NCBI RefSeq assembly: GCF_009389715.1
Contig: NC_052405.1
Coordinates: 10,494,694-10,558,693 of the forward strand
Direction of reading: 5' to 3'
DNA: 64,000 nucleotides
Source: Phoenix dactylifera
Taxonomy: Eukaryota > Streptophyta > Magnoliopsida > Arecales > Arecaceae
Every line of letters begins with the position of its first letter. Positions within the stretch are counted from its first letter, which is position 1. Below the pieces are notes generated by a model that ran no database searches, was not told the origin of the DNA, and saw nothing but the letters and a program-made list of their open reading frames with translations. Positions 49,592 to 64,000 of this stretch are shown here, in pieces. The position numbers and the translations under genes are program-made.

Positions 49592-50979
49592 TACGTTGGT
49601 GAAGGTGTTGCAAGTGGAGGTCTGCGTGAACTAATACCATGTATTTCAAGGACATCAGTTGCAGTTGGTGTTCACGGAATATTAGTGGAGGTAAAATTTA
49701 ATAAATAGTTATATTTTGCTATCCAGTATCCACTAATTCTGTTACAGTTACTGTTGTTTAAGTTACTTAGTTGAATGGACTTGATGCTTGAGATTTTAAG
49801 GAGATCAAGAGATCACTCCTTATCTTCTCTCAAAGAACTCTATTCTTGACTATTCTTTTGAAAAACATCAACATGCTTTACCTCTACGTGAGTGGTTTAG
49901 AACTAATCGATAACATTACATGCTTATTATGGCCTTAATGATGCCTATGGCAGTTGCAGTCTACCATCTGTGAATTTTATGTTATAACCAGAAGGGAGAT
50001 TATATGATATTCATTACAGTCTCCATTCATTTGATTTGAAAAGAAAATTTCCCTACTTAAGCTTGAGTAATCAGACCTTGATCTCAGTTCATGTTGTAGC
50101 TAGAAGAGATTATATCGTGCGCATGTGTGTGTGTGAGAGAGAGAGAGAGAGAGCTTCAATCATTTGATTTGAATTTTAAGATAAATTCCCTGCTCAGGTT
50201 TGACTGATCAAACATCAATCTCCATTTACAATAGATAATTTAGCCATGTTTGAGTAAATGAACCTTGATCTTCATCTACATTCTTATTAGAAGAGATAAC
50301 ATATAATGTTAGCACCAGGCTTTCTCGACTATTTTCACATTAGTGGAGTATGCTGGCTTGCACTTAAACCTTGATTTGTCTTCAGTCTTCTCCCTGAGAA
50401 CATCATGACGGTAGTTTATACTTGGATTATTTTGCTTGCTGAAAGAGAGAATTCTTCAGTAATCTTTATTTGCATATCATAAGTTGTACAAGCTTGTGAG
50501 TAAGATCCTAATAAAGAAGTTATAGGTGAATTGCTCTTTCATAATGAGCATAGGGATGAACCTGCATTTGTTCCAAGTAACTTCCCAGGAAAATCTTTAT
50601 ACCCCTTTAAGTTTCTGCTGACCCTTTTTCTCACATGGCAGGTGCATGACAATCCCCTAAAAGCACCTGTTGATGGCCCAACACAATGGGTAAGTCTCTT
50701 TTTAATGACATTTAGCAGACTTAATCTTCACCAAGCAGCTTTGATGATTTAAGGTACATAATATTAATATTATAGCCTTTGCGCCGCTTGGAAGAGCTAC
50801 TAGAAGAGCTCATAGCAATTGCAGCATGTATTTGCATCCTTCCCTAAAACTGATCTACAAAATTGTGAAACTCATATTATAGTCTATCACTGATGTCAGA
50901 TCTCTTTTGTTCATGTGTACAGAGAGTCAGCAAGGGGAAAAAGCCATTCCAGATTGATCTCACACACTATGAAGATTAA
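49592..50979 (+). pseudogene. KDSA: 3' fragment of a KDO-8-phosphate synthase gene
   Basis: Four consecutive exon-like pieces encode the C-terminus of 3-deoxy-octulosonate 8-phosphate synthase, which joins PEP and arabinose-5-phosphate for pectin rhamnogalacturonan II. They are about 49606-49690 (GVASGGLRELIPCISRTSVA then VGVHGILVE), 50642-50689 (VHDNPLKAPVDGPTQW), 50776-50823 (PLRRLEELLEELIAIA) and 50923-50979 (RVSKGKKPFQIDLTHYED, stop). Phases agree and introns are kept, so this is not a processed copy. The roughly 200 residues before GVASGG are absent: they would have to fall within the adjacent RAP gene. The first piece loses the reading frame upstream of GVASGG, and the third exon ends at GCA|GCATGT, not a normal GT donor. 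It looks like a dead duplicate, though a short transcript is possible. Confidence 0.8.
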
Positions 50980-51601
50980 CCTGAAGCAACCAGGATAATA
51001 ACAGCACAAGTTGTGTTGCAGTTTATCCATGACTGCTATGCATTAGCCATGTATCTCTGGAGTCTTGAGTGTTTTTTTTATCCTTTTTGCTCTCTTTTTC
51101 CTTTGGAGTTTGATAGTATGATAGTATAAAAGTACGCTGTCAGACCATATCAATTTGCTGTCAAATTTATGTTTAAGGTACTTAAGCTGTTACTTCTGGC
51201 TCTCTTTTGCAGCATAATATTTTTTTTCCTGTCCGTCTTCTGTTGCTCTTTCTTTTCAGAGTAGATGGAAAAACCCATCCTAAAAAGCTTCCTATTCTAT
51301 ACTTGCATTGCAGACATCTAATTGCAGAATATGGCCTTTCAAAAAGCAATTCTACAATCAAACTTTTTTTGAGGAAAAATTCTGGCCTTTCACCATCTGG
51401 GAATAGACCACCTTCTCCTTGTTAATTTCACACACATATATATGTATAGACACAATAATCAAGATTTTTAGTTATATGACTGACAACAACTAGGGACAAC
51501 AATCAGAGGATAGCATGCGAGCCATATTTGGCAATAAATATATCTGGTCAAGAAATCAAACGGATTCTAATCAATTCAAGCTATATCCAATTAGATTGCT
51601 C
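50980..51601. other. Spacer between the KDSA fragment and MYH
   Basis: 3' ends of two converging loci meet here. A 72-codon frame at 51207-51425 is not recognised. Confidence 0.45.
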
Positions 51602-54600
51602 TCATGAACTTGATCTTTTCGCCTTCTTCCTTGGTGCCCTGATTGGATGTGCTGACATTTGTTTCAGTTTAAAATTCTGAATCATATTGTAGACCTGCAT
51701 ATAAAAAAAAAAAAAAAAATCTCCATAATCACCGAATTACAGGAATAAATCCAACAGACTGAGCTGGATGCTCAAAATTAAGCCTTCCCTGACAACTTAG
51801 TCTCATATACTACTCATCTATAAGGCTAAAATTTAATTGCAAAGCTACAAGCAGCATGCTCAAAGAAATTACCTTTCGTACTCCAGATGTTAGTCCCATG
51901 CTATCAATAGAACTTCCATCCACACATTTCCATGATATCGTGCTGTGATCCTCATCATCTCCCAATAGCTTCAAACCACCTTCATAAACAATATAAGACT
52001 GCATAAGTAAATGACAAGCATGATCCTACCAACATCTGACCAAAGCAACAATATTTTTTTTATAGAGAGCCAGTAGGTTCAAACCTTTCATGGTCAAGAT
52101 CAACAACTCAATGTGCATTTGGAGTCGAATATGAGAGAAAACATGAACATACTCCCCAATATGTTCTCTTAGAATCACATTGCAATTTCTTCCCACATCA
52201 ACATTAAATAACTTCTTCAGATACTTATCCATTGCTTTTCTCCTCGTACCCATATCCATCCTTTCTTCATCTAATACAACTGATGGGAACTCCCAGAGCC
52301 CAGCAAGCAATCCTTCTTCTGGCCTTTTGACCAGAAGAAATGCATGTTTCTTGTTGCTATCCTTCAGAACCTCCTGATCAGAACCTTCTGCTATTTGAAC
52401 AACACAAACAGCAGCAAAATCATGGCGCTGCTTGGCCCTCGCAACCTTTGTCGGATAATCTGTGACCCTGACTGTTTCACTGTTTCTGGAGAGTGAAAAT
52501 GCACGACACTTGTCAGAAATTGGGCATGTAGAACATGCAGGGTTGGTGGTGCTGCACAAGGTTGCCCCGAGTTCCATTATGGCTTGGTTGAAATCTCCCG
52601 GTCTTGAAGGATCAACTAGCTGCCCAGCTAGCTTCCTACAACGTCAAAAATGAACTTAGATATCTTATACTGAAGTTCGAAATCTGAGTTTAATCACAGA
52701 AGAAAACAAAAATATATTGCTAAAAACAGCATAATAAAGTTCAATTGTGACCAACAGCAACAGTTTTCATAGCAAGCATTAAATGTTGAGTATATTGAAC
52801 TTTATTCAATTATCAAATTGGCCATGAAAACTGTGAAACTTAACTCATTGAAATTCTTGCTATCTTTAAGAGAACTATGGACTCATCTGGTTTGCAGGAA
52901 AAAAAGGAGGAAAAGTGTGGTCGACGGAAAAGCAAAGAGATGTCTCTTGTTTAGTTAGAGTTTTTAAAGAAGAGAGATGGAAAAGTAGCATTCCTATGGA
53001 AATAAGATTTTCATGTTTTATAGGAAAGAAAAATCCATGGGGGATATGAAAAAGCTACTTTCCCACTAGTTGGAAATTAGAGTCTCTTTTTTGTCCAAAA
53101 GTAACCTTAGTCATCAAAATCCATGGATAATATCTTTTCCTTTATTAAGAGTATAATATGTATTTCATATAATTTTTTCAGGAAAGTAGATACTTGACTA
53201 AATATAAGTCATTCTGGAATGTGCCACTCTTCCATGATCAACCAAACATGCCAAAATCATTTTTTTGGGCATCATATTCTCAAAAATCATCTTCGCAGAA
53301 AAAATATTTCAGTAAAAAAAAATCTTCCTATGAACCAAACGAATCCTATATGTTATGAGCAAAATCAGAAAAGTTATCCAGCACATCACAGGGGCATTGC
53401 AAGGGTCTGGTGTATATGGAAAAAAGAGAGCAGTAATTGTTAAGATGTCTTCTCCCATTCCATGAACAATAGCAATAGCATTGATGCTCACCAGAAACTC
53501 TTGACAGTAGCAGCTTCTTTTGGGTTTGCAGAGATGGCTTTAAGCCTGCTGAGCACCCTTACTACATTTCCATCAACAACAGGGACCACCTGAAATCATG
53601 GAAACCATCTCAAACTGAACAGTTCACGTCCAATGTTCTTGTGCCAGCGTCTAAAAATCGGATAGCACTGAAAAAAAGAAAAAGGAAGTACAAAATTTTT
53701 TAAGAATACCTCATTGAAAGCTATAGAAGCAATAGCCCCTGCTGTGTACTCTCCTATCCCTTTAACCCCACGAAGCGCAGCAGCTGTTCGAGGAAATTCT
53801 CCTCCTCGAACAATGGACTTGGCCCCCTAATTCACCACCCGCCACACCAATGAATTAACTATTTCAGAAATCTAGATATTAAGTTTGTATTTTCTTATTC
53901 AAAGCATCAACGTAACGCAACAAAAATTAAAAGAAAGGGCAATAATTTAGAGATGGCAGGGCAATTAGGAAACCAGGCTCTACGAAGCATTGAAAGGTCC
54001 CATTTTTCCCGTCAGATGGTTTTCTTTCTTGCTTGTTTCGTTGTTTATCATGGAAAATGCATCAAAGTTATAGAGTAAAAAAAAAGATGCACCTCCAATA
54101 GAAAGCGCGCCCTCCTGTAATACCCCAAGCCAGCCCACATCTCATTCACTTCCTGCGAAGCAGGCAATCAAATGTAGTTTAATGATGAAATGGTAGTGAG
54201 CTCAGTCGATTTTTTTGTATTTTTTTTAATCAAGTACCTCTTGGGAGGCGGCGGCGAGGTGGTGGAGGGTGGGCCACTTGGCCATCCAGCGGTTGTAGTA
54301 GGCGACGACGGTGTGGACTCGGGTCTGCTGCAGCATCACCTCCGACACCCACACCGCATATGCTCTCGCCTCCTCGTTATTCTTCTGGTGATCGCTGCTG
54401 CTCGCCGTTCGCCAGGGCAAGACCCGGTGGTTCTCGTCGTACCACTGGAGGAGCGAGCCCCTGATTCTCTGAGCTTCCTCCTCGGTGAAGTCTTCCACAT
54501 CTTTGACGACGGCGGCGGCGGCGGCGACGACGGCGGCTTCTTGGGCTTTTCCTTTCTCCTCTTCTTCTTCTTGCTGCTTCTTGGCCTGTCTCTTGGCTTT

Positions 54601-54807
54601 CCTCTCCTGGCCTTTGCGTCTCCCTTCTCCTTCCATTGATGACGATGTGGAGACGGGGAGAGATGAGGATTTAAATTTGAGCTGGAGATTTTTTTTTATT
54701 ATTTTTTTTGCCGCCGAGAGGGCTCGGTGGAGTGAGCGTCCCAAATTGAAAACCGAGGACGAACGTAAGCCGTCGATCTCGGTAAACAACGTGATCGCTC
54801 CTTCCAT
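51602..54807 (-). CDS. MYH: Adenine DNA glycosylase (MutY homologue)
   Basis: Exons 54238-54807, 54093-54152, 53710-53826, 53492-53589, 52085-52635, 51873-51979 and 51602-51694 join in phase to 531 residues. The enzyme removes adenine mispaired with 8-oxoguanine in base excision repair. Visible are the ENHRVLPWR motif, SEVMLQQT with catalytic Glu156, a helix-hairpin-helix (GVKGIGEYTAGAI), VVDGNVVRVL with catalytic Asp255, and a 4Fe-4S cluster motif C-x6-C-x2-C-x5-C at Cys309, 316, 319 and 325. A NUDIX-like C-terminal domain reads KRPEEGLLAGLWEFPS, with FSH near 448 for 8-oxoG recognition. The C-terminus is basic (KKAKRSSS). The first start has strong context (AACCATGG); an in-frame ATG at 54636 (MEGEGRRKGQER, 474 residues) is the alternative. 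The acceptor of exon 6 has a weak pyrimidine tract. Confidence 0.94.
52879..53346. mobile_element. MITE, copy B, in MYH intron 4
   Basis: About 470 bp with imperfect inverted ends (GGACTCATCTGGTTTGC on the left, GAACCAAACGAATCC on the right) and TAT on both flanks. It aligns with copy A at 2260-2679 in inverse orientation over most of its length, including the CCATGATCAACCAAACATGC block. It is more diverged at its ends than copy A, so probably older. Confidence 0.75.
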
Positions 54808-55856
54808 GGTTTTCTTTGAATTACAAGGAAGAGGGACGAAAGGAATTGCAAGGGAACCTTAAAAAACTCTCTCAGTTACAAGATTCCTTGTGGTTGGAAC
54901 TGTGATCCTTCTTTTTTATATATATATAAAGCTGTGATCATTTTTTAGTGCAATTCCATTTACAAGTCTTGGACTTCTTTTCTTTTTTTTCTTTTTTTTT
55001 TTTTTTGCAGTTGAACTGTAGCCTACAATTGCAATTGCACACATCCAAAAACTTATTTAGGGTTTGTCTGCAATACAGTTGCAGCCAACTGCAGGCAACC
55101 AAATAGCACAGAGGGCCTATTATGCTGAGCTAGTCACGTAGAATGTATTAATTTTTCTTCCATTCTCTCTTGCATGGCCCCTAGTGCACATTTGCAGAGG
55201 AAAGAAAAGTGTGCGAGCGAATTTAATATGAAGATGGCCTATGTGAGATTGAAACGGTTCGAATTTCCCTGTCCATGTTGGGCAAGTTAGACAACAGAAA
55301 GCCAAATGCATATATAGGAGAGAGCTGCCCTTATCATGTACATCATCAATACAATCTTTCAGTTAAAATATAGAGAGAATAAAAGGTTGCCTATACCTCA
55401 GAAAGGGGTATAAAACCAATAGGAAGCACCTAATCAGTGCAGTACAGTCAGATATAGTTGTGAAACAGGGTGCAATCTCTGCAATAAGGACCTTCATCAG
55501 TGGATAGTCAAAGGCACATACATAGAAGACAGACAGAGAAGGCCTTCTCAGTTGAAGGTCAGATTTCAAAATTAAATGCATTATTGATAAGACAATGATT
55601 TTATTCAACTGCCACTCGAACTATAATATTTCTTCATAGGATCAGTGCGTCACAAGGTGCCGTCACTGTCAAGTCACCGCTGCCTTTCCAGAATTTCAAG
55701 CAAGCAACTACAAAACTCTCGCATAGATTATGATTGGAGGGAAGAAACATCAGGCAGTGCATTAGCCTGCAATTAAAGTTCAACTCTAGTACATAGATGG
55801 AAAGAGAGAGTGCCGACTGCTGCGCAGTTTGGAAGGGTTTCTCATGATTACTTCTT
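54808..55856. other. MYH promoter and lumazine synthase 3' flank
   Basis: No gene seen. On the minus strand a TATA-like TATATATATA (54917-54930) lies about 110 bp before the first MYH ATG, which would place that ATG in the transcript. The TGCAGTTG and CAACTGCAGG words at 55008-55105 suggest a small inverted-repeat element without clear ends. Confidence 0.45.
54917..54930 (-). promoter_or_regulatory. Possible TATA box of MYH
   Basis: TATATATATA followed by AAAAAAG on the minus strand, placed so that a start site about 30 bp downstream would give a leader of roughly 80 nt before 54807. Alternating TA in AT-rich DNA is weak evidence. Confidence 0.35.
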
Positions 55857-62043
<6,187 letters not shown>

Positions 62044-62678
62044 CTCTTTCTCTCTCGGAGCGCTTATGAAGTCAGAAGCGGTACGAAAATAGGTACTAGA
62101 TTTTGACGCAGAAAGCAAGGAGAAGCGGCGCGCTTAATGGAACGCCAAATGTGTCGCATGCTGCTCTCTCAGAGGCAGGGAATCTACCGTTGGATCCACC
62201 GTTCGCTTTGAATCTGTAGAGATGAATTAAAAAAAGTAAAATTTAAAATGCTTTGAGATATGCATGGTGCCACTTTGAGATCCGTGCAAATAATATTTTG
62301 AGAACTATATAAATTGATGATCATTGTGGATACATGCAAAAGTTGCAGCTCATGTCCCTCCTGTAACACCAAAAACCTCTACTTTTATTAGTATTTCATC
62401 TTATGTGCGCATCATTAAAATACGTTAATTTTTTTTAATTTTTATTATATTTTTAATTTATAATTAAACTTAAAAGTGAAAGTGCGACCACGAATGATTC
62501 TATTTTTTTCTACTTTGTCCAATCGTAATCTTATTATTTTACATAATATATTCTTCTACTGTATTTGCGCATGTATATCAAAATATTATTATTTGAAGAT
62601 TATTTTATAAAATAATTAGTTTTTTATATTTATTATAAGCCATTCGTTTTCTATCTCGCCTAGCGTGCCGTACGAAAT
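62044..62678. other. Divergent spacer between lumazine synthase and the right-edge gene
   Basis: Head-to-head upstream region. Next to 62043 lies the lumazine synthase leader; beyond about 62380 the DNA is very AT-rich. No exon seen. Confidence 0.5.
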
Positions 62679-62688
62679 GCCACGTGGC
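62679..62688. promoter_or_regulatory. Palindromic G-box
   Basis: GCCACGTGGC is a perfect 10-bp palindrome around CACGTG, the strong form bound by bZIP and bHLH factors. It lies about 75 bp before a TATA box on the plus strand. Confidence 0.6.
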
Positions 62689-62760
62689 AATAAATGAAGG
62701 AAATCCCACGATAGTTAAATTCCATCGGTCGGAGTATGATACCCCGTCGCCGAAACTACT

Positions 62761-63010
62761 TATAAAAACACGATAGTTCGAAAGCGCCTTCCGGCTCGGT
62801 CCCCTTTCTCTCTCTTCCCCATTCGTCTTCTCCCTTTTCTCCTCTCCTTTCTTCTCTTCTGTCTTTTGCTCGCTTTTGGGAACCCTAAGGAGGTCTTCAA
62901 GCGCAGCGACCTCGCTTCTTGCGGCGGTTCTGGGAGGCGTAGGGCGGGGGTACCATTGCTTCTTCATCGTCATCTGCGGTCCTTGCGATCTATATGCTGC
63001 ATCTGATGCA
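62761..63010 (+). promoter_or_regulatory. TATA box and first leader exon of a gene leaving the window
   Basis: TATAAAA (62761-62767) is followed by a CT-rich tract (CCCTTTCTCTCTCTTCC) and GAACCCTAAGG, close to the telo-box AAACCCTAA found in translation-related genes. A GC-rich segment then ends at GATGCAA|GTAAGATT, a good donor near 63008. A plausible acceptor is at 63416-63418 (TTTGTAG). The exon's open frame starts only with TTG, so I read it as 5' untranslated; an ATG at 62993 six codons before the donor could alternatively be the start. The product is unknown. Confidence 0.5.
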
Positions 63011-64000
63011 AGTAAGATTCTCCGATTCTTTATTTTTCCTGGATTTTCTTGTTGTCACTTTGTCTAACTTGGATTTCTTTTGGTTTTGTGGTGTTATTGG
63101 GATTTGATTGTTGGATAACTTTTTTTCACTTGAAAGAAAGTCGATTCTTGGATTTAGATTACTTTGGTCGCTCTTGATTTCTTTGGAAGAGGACAAGGTT
63201 GTTAGGGTTTTTTTTTGGGACAGGGGTTGGTTGGGATTGAACGGGTATTTGAGGTATGATCTGGTATTGGGATATGTTTCCTGGTTTTGTTACTTTGAAT
63301 AATGTGTCTTCAACAAAGAAAATTTCTTTCACAGCATTAACACACCGTAATAATATGTATCTTTCCAATGTTTTATTTTTGTTGTTGCAAACTCTGTTCT
63401 TGTTACCTAATTTGTAGACAAAGCGAATGATTGGATCAGAAGCTGAACTGTTTCCCGGACATTGGAAGGAAAGTTAGAGAGATGTTGTCATGTTGACCCT
63501 TTCATCTCCTTGTTTGCATATAGCCAAACTCACAAAGAATATGTGGATTTGGCGCGACCTTCTTGTTCCTATCCAGTGCCCAACCTTTCCAAAAAGATGA
63601 CATCTATAAATTCAAAGATGCCACTCGCTCAACAATTTAACCACTTAACCATATGTACACCTCTCTCGACGCCTGTCCTCTAAGGGTGCTGTCCATAAAC
63701 CTCCTCTACTTTGCTCATTTCTAACTCTATTTTTTGCCAGTTATGTGCAAATATCTTAGATTCTTTGCCATGATTTGTTCTGATGAGTAAGGCTATCCAA
63801 AAAAAAAAAAGGATTTGTTCTATGAGCATGTGCTAAACTGGGATTTAGCTTTACCATATCACTAAATGAGCCAAGCAAAAACTAGACTTGCTACCACTCA
63901 ATTAAGTTCAAAGTAGAAATAAATAAATATTTTTATACAATATATGTTTATCTAGAATACTTATTTTTTATTTTAATAATTATGTATAAATATATTGTTA
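63011..64000. other. Right edge, probably intron and leader of that gene
   Basis: T-rich DNA with plant intron composition up to about 63417. The following open frames (63 to 73 codons) show no domain. An A run near 63799 follows GGCTATCC and may be a repeat tail. Confidence 0.35.

Noticed and set aside
50531-50752. 73-codon frame as a standalone gene
   Set aside because: Only its VHDNPLKAPVDGPTQW part is meaningful, and that is an exon of the KDSA fragment; the rest is intron.
49570-51000. Treating the KDSA segment as a complete functional gene
   Set aside because: The conserved N-terminal region with the PEP-binding residues is absent and there is no room for it before RAP.
62876-63067. 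63-codon frame as the first exon of a protein
   Set aside because: It begins with TTG, not ATG, and crosses a good splice donor.

Overview
The window is nuclear DNA of a flowering plant. Genes have GT-AG introns with AT-rich interiors, coding exons are GC-richer than their surroundings, and five of the seven gene loci are clear plant proteins. The repeat mix (TRIM, Au-type SINE, LINE 3' ends, MITEs, long TA microsatellites) and the ARGOS-like protein fit a monocot, possibly a palm; that finer placement is an impression, not proven. All exon models below were built by reading splice sites and checking reading phase by hand.

Layout. 1-4.4 kb: no recognised gene; one MITE, one LINE tail, microsatellites. 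5.0-17.4 kb (+): ankyrin-type SKIP35, three coding exons with a 10.2 kb second intron that holds a GGTACC-rich fold-back element and other repeats. 17.4-24 kb: repeat-rich spacer. 24.0-25.3 kb (-): ARGOS-LIKE/ORGAN SIZE RELATED membrane protein. 25.3-33.1 kb: spacer with LINE ends and a 1.1 kb MITE-like element. 33.1-41.4 kb (+): a six-exon gene for a 158-residue protein I do not recognise. 44.05-48.8 kb (-): RAP-domain plastid protein, with a GC-AG first intron. 49.6-51.0 kb (+): the last exons of a KDO-8-phosphate synthase gene with no 5' part. 51.6-54.8 kb (-): MutY-type adenine DNA glycosylase (MYH), seven exons, MITE in intron 4. 55.9-62.0 kb (-): plastid lumazine synthase (riboflavin pathway), eight exons, TRIM in intron 2. 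62.7-64 kb (+): apparent promoter and 5' leader of a gene that runs off the window.

These are unrelated housekeeping genes, not a pathway cluster: ubiquitin-ligase adaptor, organ-size regulator, plastid rRNA maturation factor, oxidative DNA repair and vitamin B2 synthesis. From memory, SKIP35, ARGOS-LIKE and COS1 (lumazine synthase) are also near neighbours on Arabidopsis chromosome 2, which would make this an old conserved block. No phage, CRISPR, operon or bacterial-type system is present. The main points of interest are the truncated KDO-8-P synthase copy, the fold-back element, the shared neighbourhood, the GC-AG intron and the possible extra first exon of the ARGOS-like gene.
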